Part shown: in pieces, positions 11,950-24,309 of the stretch
Layout of the letters: every line of letters starts with the position of its first letter
How positions within the stretch are numbered: the stretch's first letter is position 1
Assembly (NCBI GenBank): GCA_002794735.1
Contig: NBAZ01000001.1
Location: 3,596,001-3,660,000 of the forward strand
From: Pyrrhoderma lamaoense
Lineage: Eukaryota > Basidiomycota > Agaricomycetes > Hymenochaetales > Hymenochaetaceae
DNA: 64,000 bases
Direction: 5' to 3'
Translations under genes and position numbers: made by a program
The notes under the pieces: generated by a model
The model's database searches: none
Seen by the model: the letters and a program-made list of their open reading frames with translations, nothing else
What the model was told of the DNA's origin: nothing

Positions 11950-14900
11950 TTAAAACATAAAACATACGATTCTCTCCCGGCCTATCAAGTCCGTAAAACT
12001 CCGTAAACGCATCTCTGGGGTCATCGACAAGAACTCGTCGAATGTGCAACAACTAAGGATAACAGCTGCACAAAATGGGTTCATGCCTTCTACCCGGGAA
12101 AGATCGTCTTCTCCCTATTTCAGGTCTTATGTATTAGTATTGATTATTGATTCAGAGATATTTTGCTTACTTCTTGTTCTTCATCACCAAGATAAGGCGT
12201 GTAATCCACTGGAGAATCTTGCTGTACCATATCTCCAAAGAATCGAATGCATAGTGCTAGTTCCTCCACGTTGTTAACAAATGCTAGCTCAATCTTACAA
12301 TTCGCTTGCATTTCATTAGTGCCTTCGCGTAGCGCGAGGTCTCTACGGATGCGTTTTGAGGCCTTGAGCGCGGCTGGACTATAAGCACAAGCTCCTTCAT
12401 GCAGTGTGTTCTCTCTAGATGAGGGCTTCATAAGGCAGAACTAGGGAATGCCAGTAAAACAAGTAGGATTCTTGAATAACGAAATGAATGAGATGACAGG
12501 CCTTGTATTAATGTGGAATAGCTCAATCCAGAAGCGAGAGCAGGCAGAGGAAAAAGAACCACTCCAGAAAATGGATTAACAATCACAGATATACTTGCAG
12601 TGTATAGCTGAGGAGTAATAGGTTCCTTTTCTCTGGTATTTTGAGTGAAGCTGAGTGATTCTCGTACAATCAGCCGGACTAGGCAGTGAGAAGACTCAAT
12701 ATATCGGACCAAAGCTCTTTGTTGATAAAGACTCATTGAAATTAAGTAAGTGCATTCCGTTTCAGGAAGAATCCATGGCAGTGGGACGACAAGTGCTCTC
12801 GTTTCCTTCAATACGTCTTCTTTAGCATGATATTGGTCCGATTCTTGCATCGACTCAGGTGTTAATGAAGACTCGCTCTCGTTCAGCTGTCTTTGATCGT
12901 CTTGAACTGAGTTTCTTGTAGCACTAGATTTTCCTCTGAGCTGTAGGTAAGCTGACAAAGACTGTCGTTCAGAGAAGAGAGGAAACCCAGATATGTTCTT
13001 CACATTACTATTAGATTGGACGTTGAGAATTAGATTGCTGGATTGATTTCTAGAGACATAGACTTCCTCCTCATCTACGCGTTCTCCTTGAAGACTCGCA
13101 CTGGTTTGATCAATGAGAAGATCCTTTATTGTTAGCTGAGTAGGCAAAGAAGGAGCATCAGAATTTCTTGTGGAATGTACTGGTTGAGGGCTACTTTATA
13201 CAGGGCATCCACTTTATCATCCTCTGCTAGAATATCCCAGTCTGCAAGGTATGTTGTGTCGATTGCATTGGAGTAATCGAAGTTTTGAAACGAATATACT
13301 GAAGAGTTCACGTCGTTATTAGCTGTCAGTGAAAAAGTACTTCTTGAAGTTTCGTAATTCCATTGAGTGGCGGGGTCATCTTCCAAAGCACTGAGTTCAT
13401 CATAAAATCCGGCTCGAGTACTTGTAGACACTAAAACATTGCTGAATCTATATGTATCAAGAGCTTCGATTGCAGGTCCTATACTGCTATGCTGAGGATC
13501 AGGAATATAAGCATCGTCAGAGAATTGTCAGACATTCTACAAGGATAATAGGAAACCGAACCCCTCTATAGTCAGAAGGCTGGACCGATGAACGAAGCTG
13601 TGAGATATTTTGTTTGCGTTCTGATCTGGTGAGGGCTATCATCTTTGTATCTAGATCGATCAGGCTAGAAAAATCAATCGTGATTGTTTGGGGGTGAGGA
13701 TCTGTCAGGAATCGCATTTGAAGAATTGGGAGAGATGTATGCTCATCAGCTGTAGGATTTATAGTATCAAAATCGAGGGCCTTCTCATGCTGCGCGTCAA
13801 ATTCTATATCATCATCGAAAGGTAGTGTATCCACTTTGAGGAGTCCGACATGAGTAGGTAGTTTGGATCCAAAAGAGAAAGGCCTACATCAAGAAATGAG
13901 GTATACCTCAAAGAATGGATGACAAGTAGATAAAGCCGACAAACCTCCAGCTCAACTCTGAGTTAAGAGACTTCAACCCAACAACCTCTTTCAAAATTGC
14001 AGTCCTCTTGTTTCCTATATCGGCATTGCTTCCTAAGAGAAACTGCGAAAGAGATACTGATATCGGGTTTTCTGGACAAGCTTGGAGAACGAGCTAGCCG
14101 AGGGAAGGATAGGGACTATGGCACATTACGATAAGAAAAGATAGAAAACTGCTATAAGCTCACCTTTGAGGAACATATTTTCCTCTTCATCCAAGTGTTC
14201 ATTCATAATGATGCTATGGCGGGAAGAATGGCTCCCTTAAGACCACTGAAGAGATATTGTATATCTTCTCCGCATAAAGTGTCATCATCAAGTATTGGAT
14301 CCACGTAATCCAGGATCATAGGAGTTTTAGCAAGCTCTTTGTTTTTGAGAGATGAAAACATGTATAGTAAAATCAGTTGATAGGGCTTACTTCCACAATT
14401 GTCATCACGGTTTGAACCGGATGGCGGATAAGGACGAGAGGAGATAATAGCAGTAAAGCTACATACAGGATTAGAATGAGAGTAGTGAACAAGGCCAAGA
14501 ATTATTGCATACTCTCGATAAATCACATCACTTCTATGAGACTCGTATTCTTCTTCTCCTTTTCCTGAATAGTTTAAGCGAGAAAAAATCGGAACATCTT
14601 TGATGGACCTTGTCAGTAGCTAAGTATTAGTTAACGGATTATTTCCTACCCATTTGAATGTCATGAAGTGTCTCCTTAGCACTATCTTCACCCATTGGAG
14701 AAGTTGGTTGCCACATCGATAAATCATCAAGCTCATCTAGCCCACTATCGTCCGGAGCCAAAGATGGCGTTGAGCTATGGAGATCGCTCGTTGCTAGGGT
14801 AGCTTAGGAGTAAGGGCATCAGATATAGATTCAAAAAAGAGAAGAGTGTCAAGAAATCTTACTCCAACCATCGATCAGCATCATTCTTTCATTTGACTGA

Positions 14901-15885
14901 TCTATCACTTCTTCTTTTATGTCTACAAGCTCAAGTCTCGCTTCCTTAACCATTTCTTCAATGTCACCTCGCTCAAACGTGGTTGGATCTGATTTGCGTG
15001 GGAACAGAGGGGGCTAATTGGCCTTAGTTTCTCAGTATAGGAGGATACGATGATCTTAGAAATGCTCTAGCTCCTTTTGAAATGCTATCACCTCTTGATT
15101 CTCGAGATATCAATTCGATAAATCTATGATTTTCTAGAAGAAGCTCGTGGACTGAAGGGTCAATATCAAGTTTAATATCTCTGTGATAATCATGATCAAC
15201 GACAAACTAGGCCGATAGGCAAACTGGAGGCAGGGACATACATGCAATTTTCAAGTTTGTCTACTTGTACGGCATGAGATTCTTCGTCTCGAACCGGACT
15301 GAATGTAGCGATGTGGAAGAAGAGCAGTCTTTTTGCAAGAAACACCAGAATTTGGGTGTCTTTTCTCGAGATAATCGTGTAAGACTGGGAGACATCAAAC
15401 AATCGGGTGAGTAGAAGCAGTCGTCTCCATATGAAGTGTTACTATCAAGTCGATGATGTGACGTGTCATTTTGCTTACCATTTGGATCCTCTATCCAAAC
15501 GTTTTGAGATTTCAGTTCTTTCTCTGTTTTAAAAACCGCTTTAGGAGTTGCTGTACTTCTGTTCCTTGCTCAAGAGATTCGCCAAGTATAGGATGGATAG
15601 CCGGCGATCCTACTTTTGTCTTGATTAACTCAAATAGATCATTCAACGGACCAACCTGGTTAGCTTCGCAGCTAGAGACGGGGTGCATGTACTTTCTTAT
15701 TATCTGTGTATTCTTCATCCGTGAAGCACATTATAAAAATAAGGGACTCTGGTACGGACCTCGAATGCCAACTCGATAGAGTACTGAACATGATCTATGG
15801 AGATATGAGTGATTACATAGTCCGTAAGAATGCTTCTTATATGATTTGAAAGATGCGTCTCGTCATCCGAGTCACTATCTAACAT
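11950..15885 (-). CDS. Large multi-exon protein with Zip2/SHOC1-like (inactive XPF-like) C-terminus
   Basis: The start is probably MLDSDSDDETHLSNHIRSIL at 15885, leaving an acidic N-terminus. Many exons follow, with Ser/Asp-rich low-complexity segments in the middle. The C-terminal region reads TASISVIVNPFSGVVLFPL, then RYSRILLVLLAF, then IELAFVNNVEELALCIRFFG, which matches the pattern of an XPF-type nuclease fold without the catalytic ERKxxxD. The last exon reads VEGMNPFCAAVILSC and FDEFLSMTPEMRLRSF, a helix-hairpin-helix-like ending; the stop is at 11950-11952. An XPF-like core plus a helix-hairpin-helix end is the layout of the meiotic crossover protein Zip2/SHOC1. One base seems missing near 12434, 13160 and 15535, and one may be extra near 13520. 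The family call is an inference from motif order. Confidence 0.5.
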
Positions 15886-16107
15886 GTTCAAGCTGATGAA
15901 GAAAAGGCAGGTTCCCAAGTGTCAAATAACGATTACTAAATACGTATCGAGTTACGTAATTATACGGACATCAAATGACTTGAATGACGCATACATGACA
16001 TGAAATCAAGACAGGATATACTTTTAGAATTTTATATAGTAATATACTTAGCGAGGGTTGAAGAAGTGTATCCGAGAACTTAAGCTACAGGAAGATGCCT
16101 TGCTTAT

Positions 16108-19100
16108 TTACAAGCTCGATTTGATGATTTCCGCCGCTACGTTATGCTTAGTAGGATACTCATAAAGCTAGTAGCTATTAATACGTACCTCTCTCACCAA
16201 TAACATATGCAAAGGCTGAAAAAGCGGACTTGTCAGCTTTCCGACATTAGCAATGGAAACTCGGGGTTTCGTACCTTGAATATGGGCCCCAACATGTAAA
16301 GGTATGATTGAAGTATCGGCAACTCGGATGTTGGATGTACCATAAACTTTCAAGCTCGGATCCACTACTCCTCCATCCTCAAGTGGTAACATTGAGGCAC
16401 TTCCTATCGTATCTAAAAATAAGGGTTATCTTTGAGTGGATACTCATGCTCTTGCAGAGTATATCTTACGGAAAGTAGTGTTGGTTGTGGACTTTATGAA
16501 CTCTAGTGGGATTAGCAATTAATGACTTATTTCTAAACCGAAATTTTATTTAGTACCTATCAGTTGTTCTTCATTCTCGATATCCTTTCCAGGGTTAATA
16601 TCCTTTCCTAGGATACTTCTCAGTGGCTCTTCCTTGACCATGCGACGTGCGAACTTCATAGTCTCTAGCATTGTCGTTAGATCTTTAGCCCAGTCAGTAC
16701 AGTGTCATAGTCTTAAATAGGATATAATCTCTTGATTATTCTTACCATACGGCTCTGAGAATGTCTTTGTGTCAATCAAAGGGGGTTTTAGAGGGTCCTT
16801 GGTCTGGATGTGCTATAGGAAAGCTAAGGACCAAATGTGAATACTGCTATATTTATTACAGACGTACAATTGACCCTCTCGAGAAAACATGGTTAATTGC
16901 GGGGACTACAGATATGTATTTCTTTCCTGGTTCCGGAGGATCTGGAAGTAGATTAGTTCCAGGAGACATCGGATCACTAGTATTCAGCGTGTGTATGATA
17001 ACGTACTTGGGAAAGACAGGAATCCCGGGAATGTAATGATTTCCGCACTTGGCCAGTTTTCTTTCATATGAGCCAGCTGAAGCTTGTACTGTTTTGTGAG
17101 GCCAGTGGAGTAAATCCCGTTTCTAATGTTATTCTCAATTTTAGAGATATATGCGCTTTGCTTCTCCTTCGCTTCCGGAGAAAGGGCAGAGACAGGAAGA
17201 AAGGCTGCTTGGACAAGAGCACTCGTATAAATTCCCTCTCTCTTTGAACTTGATGGGTTTAACATGACAAGACTTTTAGGACTACGGTTGTTTGACTTAC
17301 TGTAGCTCGAGATGCTTTTCGTTTATCTCTGGATCCCGAAGCACATCATTAGTAACATACTTCTCTGCGATATCATCTTTGATCTCTGTCGAAATGAATA
17401 GATTTAGCATGATATTTATGGTAGTCCGATGTAACGCGTTATCTCACCAAAAGACGTTCCGCAATAGTAATGATCTTGGACATTGTTTCCAACTCCGGGA
17501 AGATCAACTTTGACCTCTATGCCATATTTCTCAAGTACTTCTCTGGGACCAATACCAGAAAGCTCAAGCACTTGCGGGGTATTGATTGCCCTGTTTAATT
17601 GCGTCAGATGAGGGGTAAAATGAAATAGGTTACTCATGGACTAAGCTGACCCTGCACTGATTATAACTTCCCTCTTTACTCGGGTTTCGTATATCGTGCC
17701 ATTACTAATAAATTTGACACCAGTCGCGTTGACTTTACCATCACTAGTGATCTCGGAAAGGATCTCGGTAACACTGGAATTAACTGCTACTGTAAGGTTC
17801 TCACGCTCTGAGGCTGGCTCATAGTATGCCTTGGTGTCAAATACTTTTTAGTTGTAGGGATAGCTCTAGAGAAGAGATACGTACAGTAACAGAGTAAGAG
17901 CGCGTAAATGTATTTGTGTCAATAGTACTGGCTTTATCAATAATTCCTGCTCCCGGAGTCTACCAGATATGAATTAGTATACACTCACTTTTCTACAACA
18001 TTTTACTCACGTAACCACTTATCTGTGGCAAGATTGGTTAAAAAGTCTCTTATATGATGATTAGATGCACTTACAGAGTCCCAGCTATTCTCTATACCCA
18101 TTTTTTGGAAAACCTAAGTAGATATGAGAACCAATAACAATGAAAATGTTTAGATATCGAACCTCCCGAGCGAGTTCTTCAAAACCAGATAGCAAAGCGG
18201 GATAACCTGCACGAAGGGGTCCTTAAATGGAGCAGTGAGTGAGCGCCAGCTCAACAGTCGTTTGACAGTGCCTTTACCTTTGGTCCCATGATTACTCAGT
18301 TCATACGAGAGCTTTCCAGGTTCATGAAATTCTGTGGGCTCGATAAACCTTAATTCGATATCAGAAGACAATTAAGTCTAGCTAATGTTTTTTGATTTTA
18401 CTCACCCTTCTGCTTTGTTTACATATGTTTTATACATATCCCAACCCAGCCAGGATTTCCAAGAGATTCGATAGCTAGGTAGGTTATGATATTGAGTTCT
18501 GAGAGATGGTACTATGCATTGATGACTAGAGACAACCTTCCAGGTCTTTCTTTGATGGGTGACTCCACCAAAAAAAGTTTATAGCGGAGCATCCTCCAAG
18601 CCCTTTTCCACTGTGCTATCTGTCAGCCTGTTGTATACTGGAGTGAAGAGTATGTCTCTTACCGGTTCCAATTGATCTCCCTCTCTCCGCAATCAGGCTG
18701 CTTGGTCTGAAGTGGATACCATCAGGACTCTGCATACAAAAGATACAAATCGGAACGCACAGTCATATACATCCAGTCGTATTTAGGATCACCAAGGTGT
18801 ATGCCATAGCAGGCTGGCATTACTTGATTGTAGTACCAAAGCGAACCAGTAGTACTATCAATAAAAACTATCAATGGAGAAGGAAATCTCTGAACTAACG
18901 AATCTTAGGATCCTGGAGATTGGCCGAGCCTGCTTCTATGACAAGAACTGTCAGTGAGGGGTCCTCGCTGAGTCGGTTAGCGATACAAAGTCCGGCAGTC
19001 TAGTAGCAAGATTCAGAACGGTACGGATATGACGGAATGTTAACATGAAGAATCTCACTCCACCACCTTCAATGTGATATAATCAATACATGCCCATATA

Positions 19101-19189
19101 AGATATGAATATGACAGGAACATACCAACAATAATGAAGTCGTAAGACTTATTGGCGAGCTCTGCGTATTGGGACTCACTGAGTATCAT
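16108..19189 (-). CDS. GMC oxidoreductase (FAD-dependent, AA3-type)
   Basis: Glucose-methanol-choline oxidoreductases are FAD enzymes oxidising alcohols or sugars. The N-terminus, [20 protein letters not shown], runs into VG at the FAD-binding loop, and [20 protein letters not shown] follows. [14 protein letters not shown] is the GMC GG-S-A-N signature. [20 protein letters not shown] and [11 protein letters not shown] are the second GMC signature. The C-terminus, [20 protein letters not shown] then [20 protein letters not shown], holds the active-site region, and the end is AAEIIKSSL with the stop at 16108-16110. At least ten short introns are present. A one-base loss is likely in the GNPGW segment near 18445. 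There is no signal peptide, so an intracellular or peroxisome-associated enzyme is more likely than a secreted one. The substrate is unknown. Confidence 0.85.
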
Positions 19190-19919
19190 TGTGAGAGATA
19201 CAGAATCGTGGAGTTAAGGTATTTCGTATGTTTCTGGTAAAACCATGCCCTTATTTATTTCATGGCGTTATCGCGGCAATAATGGATCATAATGGAGTTA
19301 CGGGCTTCTGCGGCAGCTCAGCGCCTCTATAAAACCAAAACCAAGTAAAATATATTCCCGGAAACTTTTAAGCATTGAAATAATCTCTTTTAATAAGCCA
19401 ATCAGAATGTTCGAAACCTGTAGTAAATCACTATGAGATTTCCTGAACTCCTTATGGAAACCCGTCACATGTGTGACAGTATATAAACATTTACCATTCA
19501 TTTTTCTTGAAAACCGGGGTATTTGTTAATGGAGGCTATAATTTGAGTATACGATGATGGGATTCTAGCATGCGGGTGGGTATATGAAAGGACGCCAGGC
19601 ACTGGTACTGAAGCGGATCATTCCTCAGACTCAAGCGAGAAATATCCAAAAAGCTTTTTGTCGCTTATGGTTTCTGGCGGGTTTCACTTAGTGGCAGTTG
19701 CATGATTGTATATTTTTCAATCCAGAATTGCCCACATCACTAGTTGGAGTCAATGTGAGATCTAATCTCCGTGTAGGGGATGAAACGGACTTCAAAAGCG
19801 TCCTACAAACAATCTACTTTCATATGGCAATGTAGTTCAACAGTTACCTAACACTGCATCGAAGCTACATATAGTATTTTCGCTAGTGATAAGAGATTTA
19901 GTACTTCGATACGAAGTTA
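19190..19919. other. Intergenic, 730 bases: GMC promoter and 3' flank of the next gene
   Basis: This is upstream of the GMC gene and downstream of the minus-strand gene ending at 19920. I see no coding exon with family-like sequence. Short open frames on the minus strand (for example around 19298-19501) lack any recognisable pattern. Confidence 0.45.
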
Positions 19920-20516
19920 TCAACTTAGGTTGTATGTTCCCTGTGATGGTTTCCTATTTTCATTCCTGCTCAACTTCATCTTCATTTCTTGATCTTCGTC
20001 ATCCAATAATGGTTCCGTGGCAGAGCTAAGCAATTTTCTTCTTTTTCGGGATACACGCCATCGAAGTTGGTACTGAGACTTGTTTGCTTCATCGAGACTA
20101 GGAGAAGATTCATTTTTCTTCCAGAATATCCTTGAATCTCATACTCTCTTTGTTGTTAGTTGTAAACCTCATTCCTTGAGCTTTGGATACAATAGGTAAA
20201 TTAGAGCCTGGCAGCATATCAGAGATGCAGTTCTTTTAATTTGAAGAGACGAGCAACGTTAGTATGATGCGCATCTATGAACCGGAGACAACGACATATT
20301 CGTGCATGCAGCGTCTTCGAATAATTTCGAATCGCGTGAGTGGTTCGTTGAAGAAAGCATCCGACCATATGATAACCTGAATTCTTCGATATGCGCTATC
20401 CATTAGTAAGCGTAACATATTTTTTTCTTCTTTAATCAGCTTGAGAATCACTAGCTATCTGAACAGCCTACACGCAAAGCTTCTGAGACATCGATATGTT
20501 CTGCATTTTTAGACAT
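19920..20516 (-). CDS. Small conserved-looking protein of unknown function, broken frame
   Basis: Two exons make a coherent N-terminal part: MSKNAEHIDVSEALR (20516-20472), then RISKNSGYHMVGCFLQRTTH from 20395. The 76-base intron between them (20471-20396) begins GTAGGC and has a textbook branch site, TTACTAAT, just before its AG. The protein goes on CLRFIDAHHTNVARLFKLKE, then DMLPGSNLPIVSKAQGMRFT, then ANKSQYQLRWRVSRKRRKLL, and stops at 19920-19922. One shift lies near 20230 (one base extra or two missing) and one base is missing in a run of A near 20110. The product would be about 190 residues, helical and basic at the end. I do not recognise the family. Its promoter is shared with the divergent gene at 20874. 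Confidence 0.5.
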
Positions 20517-20873
20517 AATCGTATTAAGCTACAACTTTCATTTGTCGTACTGTCTTTAGTAAAGAGCGTTGGTTTAAAGAGTCAATAGAAGAGAATATTA
20601 TACTTCGCGCGAAAGATTCTCGTGTGTAGCTTACATGTAAAGCGCACAACAACTGAGTTTCAGTTTGGAATCGCGACGTTGTACTTACTGAAATAGATGT
20701 GTAATCACGTGTCAATAACTCCGTGGTTTGCAATTCAGTCTAACAAAGTTACGCGAAATTGCCATAAACTAATTTCAAGGTGCTCTACTTCGAACAACTT
20801 GGCTCAAGGGGCTGTCTCTGTTATCGTAGAAAGCTGATCAGAGATCATTAGCTCATATAGTCTCTCTCTCAAA
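20517..20873. other. Divergent promoter region between two small genes
   Basis: This 357-base region separates the minus-strand gene starting at 20516 from the plus-strand gene starting at 20874. A minus-strand open frame (20733-20524) is present but continues no family pattern, so I treat the region as a bidirectional promoter. A CT-rich tract lies just before the 20874 start. Confidence 0.4.
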
Positions 20874-21497
20874 ATGCAGAACATGTATGGGTATTCCACG
20901 AATGATTTCTACTCAACATCCGACTCGCTATCATTCTCGTTTACCACTGGACCTCCCCCACTGAGCGCAGATCCGAACTCACCTGACATGCTTAATTATA
21001 ACATCAGAATGGCTCTTCAACGCGTAAATGATGTACAAACTCTGGCTAGAGGTGCCCTAGAAAAAATGTATGTTAATAAGTGTGTTGACCTCTCGACTGT
21101 TGCAACTTCTAAACATAGTTTTATATGTAAGAGAACAAGCTTGGAGCCCAACTCCTTCTTCTGAGGCTAACCCCTTCTGGCGATGAGTAGGTACCTTATA
21201 CTTATTTTCAACTTCCTGATGACGAAAGAAATAACTGTAGATGATCATCTTACCCTACAACGATTGATTGATGACCTTGTGTCTCTTCTAATCCAGTCAG
21301 GAGTAGGCGCGTTACCCCTCCAACCTAGCACACCTTTACCGGATGACGCAACTCTACTGAACCAAACAATGGATATGATCAAAGATCTATATTCGAAACA
21401 GAAACAGATTCAAGAAAACAATGGAGTTGTCGCAAGTTTGTTATCCACGTCAGAAAATATCGGAAGTAAATCTATAGAACGGAGCAGAAACCTTTGA
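20874..21497 (+). CDS. Small helical protein of unknown function
   Basis: Exon 1 starts MQNMYGYSTNDFYSTSDSLS and includes MLNYNIRMALQRVNDVQTLA, a likely amphipathic helix. An intron (about 21068-21130) leads to EQAWSPTPSSEANP. A further intron ending near 21239 leads to DHLTLQRLIDDLVSLLIQSG and then TMDMIKDLYSKQKQIQENNG, a coiled-coil-like stretch, with the stop at 21495-21497. One C seems missing in the CCCC run near 21173, just before the second donor. The product is about 165-170 residues. I do not recognise it; the helix-rich layout would suit a subunit of a larger complex, but that is only an impression. Confidence 0.5.
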
Positions 21498-21773
21498 AAT
21501 CGTAGATCAAGTTTCGACATTTCTGCAAGTATATGGCGTATCGCGCTTTATGGGAATGTTTATCTAACTATACCTACTCTCGTCCACTACTTTATTGGCA
21601 AAAGTCTCGGCACGTATAGAAATCAAGAAGTTTATGTGTACAATGTAACATATCTATAGTAGAAGAATTTAATACCTTTTCATTAGAACTACTGTTACAA
21701 ATAACCCCAAAGCTTACACTAACAGCTGATACAACATAAGGGTACTTAAGGAAAGTCATAAGATAACACGAGG

Positions 21774-23882
21774 TTATCGTCTGCGACCACCAGTGCCCCC
21801 AAGTACAACAAGTTTATTCGAACGCTTTCGTCTACCACTGCGTTGCTCTAATTCGTGCCATGATTCATCCACATCCCAATCATCCTCATCGGCTATGGTA
21901 CGTGTCGTTGAATTCTGGTTACTGGACGAGTACTTCCGTTTATTATAGCGGACGCGAAACTCCGTTGACCCCATGCCCCAGGTCGATTATGAGTATTAGG
22001 CGATTCTGACGTTATTGACTCATTAACATGGTGGGCACCTGGAATCTCGTCGTGTATATCAACTGCAAGGGCTGAAAAGTCATGCTCTAATCGTACATTT
22101 CCAGTAGATGGGTAAACCAGTGATGGGCGGGGAGACGTAATTTTCTCGTTCCCGCTCTTCAGCACGAGCACGAGCGCGATCATCCTTTTTAGTTCGTTCC
22201 CTGCGTTTAGCGCGACGGGCACGTAAAGGTGCCTCGAATGACTGAAGGACTTCATCACTTACAATTCCAGTGAGATCCGCCTCTACGAAGACCACATCGG
22301 CACTTTCGGGCATATGTGCAAGATATTTACAACGACGCCGAAGGTCACTGTCCACAGACCCTTCGGAAGATGCCTCGACTTGAAGAGTTATGGACTCTGG
22401 GAACGAAGAATAACTGTGAAAGTTTGCAAGAAGTACCCGGATATCCAGTGGATGCAGGAAGATAGGCTTCCCAGAGGCGGCTTGATAGAAGTAGTAAGTT
22501 GATGTCGATGGAGGTGGGGGATTAACATTCTTCCTATATCGTTGATTACGGGGAGAGGGTTCCCTGAAAGGTGATGTCTGAGTATTAAGTAGAGCTTCGG
22601 GAACATCATCTATATCAGTCGCTTCTTGATCATGGATTTTCTGCTCTCGTTCCTGATGTTTTCTTTTCAAATCAGATAAACCCTTCCGTGCTTGAGAGAT
22701 CGCATCCCCCAATTCTGCTGTATCCAAAGCAGCCGCTTTTTCCAACTGCTGGCGAACTTTTGTTTCGGCGATATCGACGAAACTCACCCCTAGTTCATCT
22801 TTCATACCATTTAGAATACGACGCTCAGAAGCCAGCTCATCGAGATCCCTTGTGAGATCAGAGATAAGATACTCAGGGGTCGCTAACATGAATCGAGTGT
22901 ATCTGAAGACGTCAGGGAGAAAGTGGAAAGGAGCACGATGAGGAGATATAAGGTCAGAAGGCCACGTTTGAGAACGAGGGAGGGCAAGTGTTGTTATCTG
23001 AGGTCTCTCCATCAGTCGCATTTTCAGATAAGATCCTGGGAAGGTGAATTATCCAACTCATCAATTCGAGAAGAAGAAGAGGCCTGGAGTTGCTCATCAA
23101 ACGAAGACTGTTCATCAAACCATTTCACGCTCTTGAGCTGCTTCTCATTGACAGAATCAAAGCATATTGGGCATCGGTGCCATTTTGCATGCTCAGACGT
23201 GCTAAGATAGTGTAAAACGCAGGGGTAGCAAAAAACCTAAGTAGCCGGTCAAGCAATTAAACAGGGGAAAACAGTGACAAGACGAACGTGTCCACATTTA
23301 GTCATCCTTGGAGCTGTTGGAGGCGACAAGCAAATAGGACATGTTGTAAGTCCCTCGTGATCCTTATTCTCGTTCTGATACATGGATGTTGAAGCCAGTG
23401 CTGATGTTCGTGGTATGATCACTTGTAATATATCTTGCCATTGGAAGAAACTTTTTGAAGTGCATTAGTAATGTTCATAGTAGAGTATGATGAGTGTTTC
23501 ATACATGTCAGGATCAGCAAAATGCACGGTGTAGTCACCGGAAGGCTTCATGATAAATCTATATTGAGCATTGACAAACTCTATAATCGCTGTAAGTCCC
23601 TATCGTGTTCGCTGACTTGAGTGTACTTACTCTCCTTATTCCAGACGCCATATCCAGATTGAAGCTTCTTTCCTCTTCTAGGGAGAGGGTGTAGCACATG
23701 CGACTGACGGGGTGGTAAGGAGAAATTAAGCAAGTGGTTGATATTCTGTTCTCCCATGGATTTATTGGATGATTTCGTTCGCTTCCCAGATATTAGTGAT
23801 ACGGAGATTTCTTCCTGTTGGATGAAAGTTCGACATTATCATCGGCACCATTTTCATTTTCGATAGGTCTATTGGAGGTCAT
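21774..23882 (-). CDS. RNF10: RNF10-like RING E3 ubiquitin ligase (yeast Mag2 relative)
   Basis: RNF10 proteins are RING ubiquitin ligases that mark small-subunit ribosomal proteins on stalled or faulty ribosomes. Matches run in family order: [41 protein letters not shown], the RING itself ([19 protein letters not shown], then [20 protein letters not shown], then CPICF) spanning about 23344-23165, and after it [20 protein letters not shown], the conserved post-RING block. A Lys/Arg-rich helix follows ([20 protein letters not shown]). The C-terminus, [10 protein letters not shown] to GGTGGRRR, is also typical. An intron splits the RING between GHV and FCYPC. Frame problems lie near 23825 and 21905 (one base missing) and in an A run near 22165 (one base extra). 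The start [11 protein letters not shown] at 23882 is the first in-frame ATG; the true start may lie further out. Confidence 0.85.
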
Positions 23883-24309
23883 GTCAGGTATTAGAAGACT
23901 TAGCTTCTGTCGCCGCCGTCGCGTACGACGGTGACGGGATTCGGGAGAGGCACTCTTAGAGTCACGATGACTACATGCTAACGTTTCAGGAATATCCTTC
24001 TCACGAGTTTATTATCTCTGATTCAATAGTAGTCCTGATAAAAACAATATTTATCGACTGTATATATAATAATAAACTCTTCCAGAAATACGGATCATTA
24101 AATGATATATAATATTTTTTATTTGTCAAGGGAAAGCTGTAGTTGCTTGTAGTAGATTTATGCTGTTTATGAGCATTCTTTCTGTTGAATGTTATATCAC
24201 CTTTCTGAGTAATCATACACTCACATGTAATATCGTGTTTTACGTCATCTCTGTGGTACTTGCTGACCCGAGTTTGGGGCAACCTGTATTGTAAGAATCT
24301 TTATATATT
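23883..24309. other. Divergent promoter between RNF10-like and WBP11-like genes
   Basis: The 427-base stretch lies between two genes that point away from each other. The part next to 23882 encodes Arg-rich sequence in frame with RNF10 (RHRRTRRRRQK), so the first exon may start upstream of the chosen ATG. The rest is AT-rich, with an open frame of biased composition that I do not believe is coding. Confidence 0.4.

Noticed and set aside
24001..24282. Minus-strand open frame of 93 codons between RNF10 and WBP11
   Set aside because: The peptide is AT-driven (rich in Lys, Asn, Ile, Ser) and matches neither neighbour. It sits in a divergent promoter.
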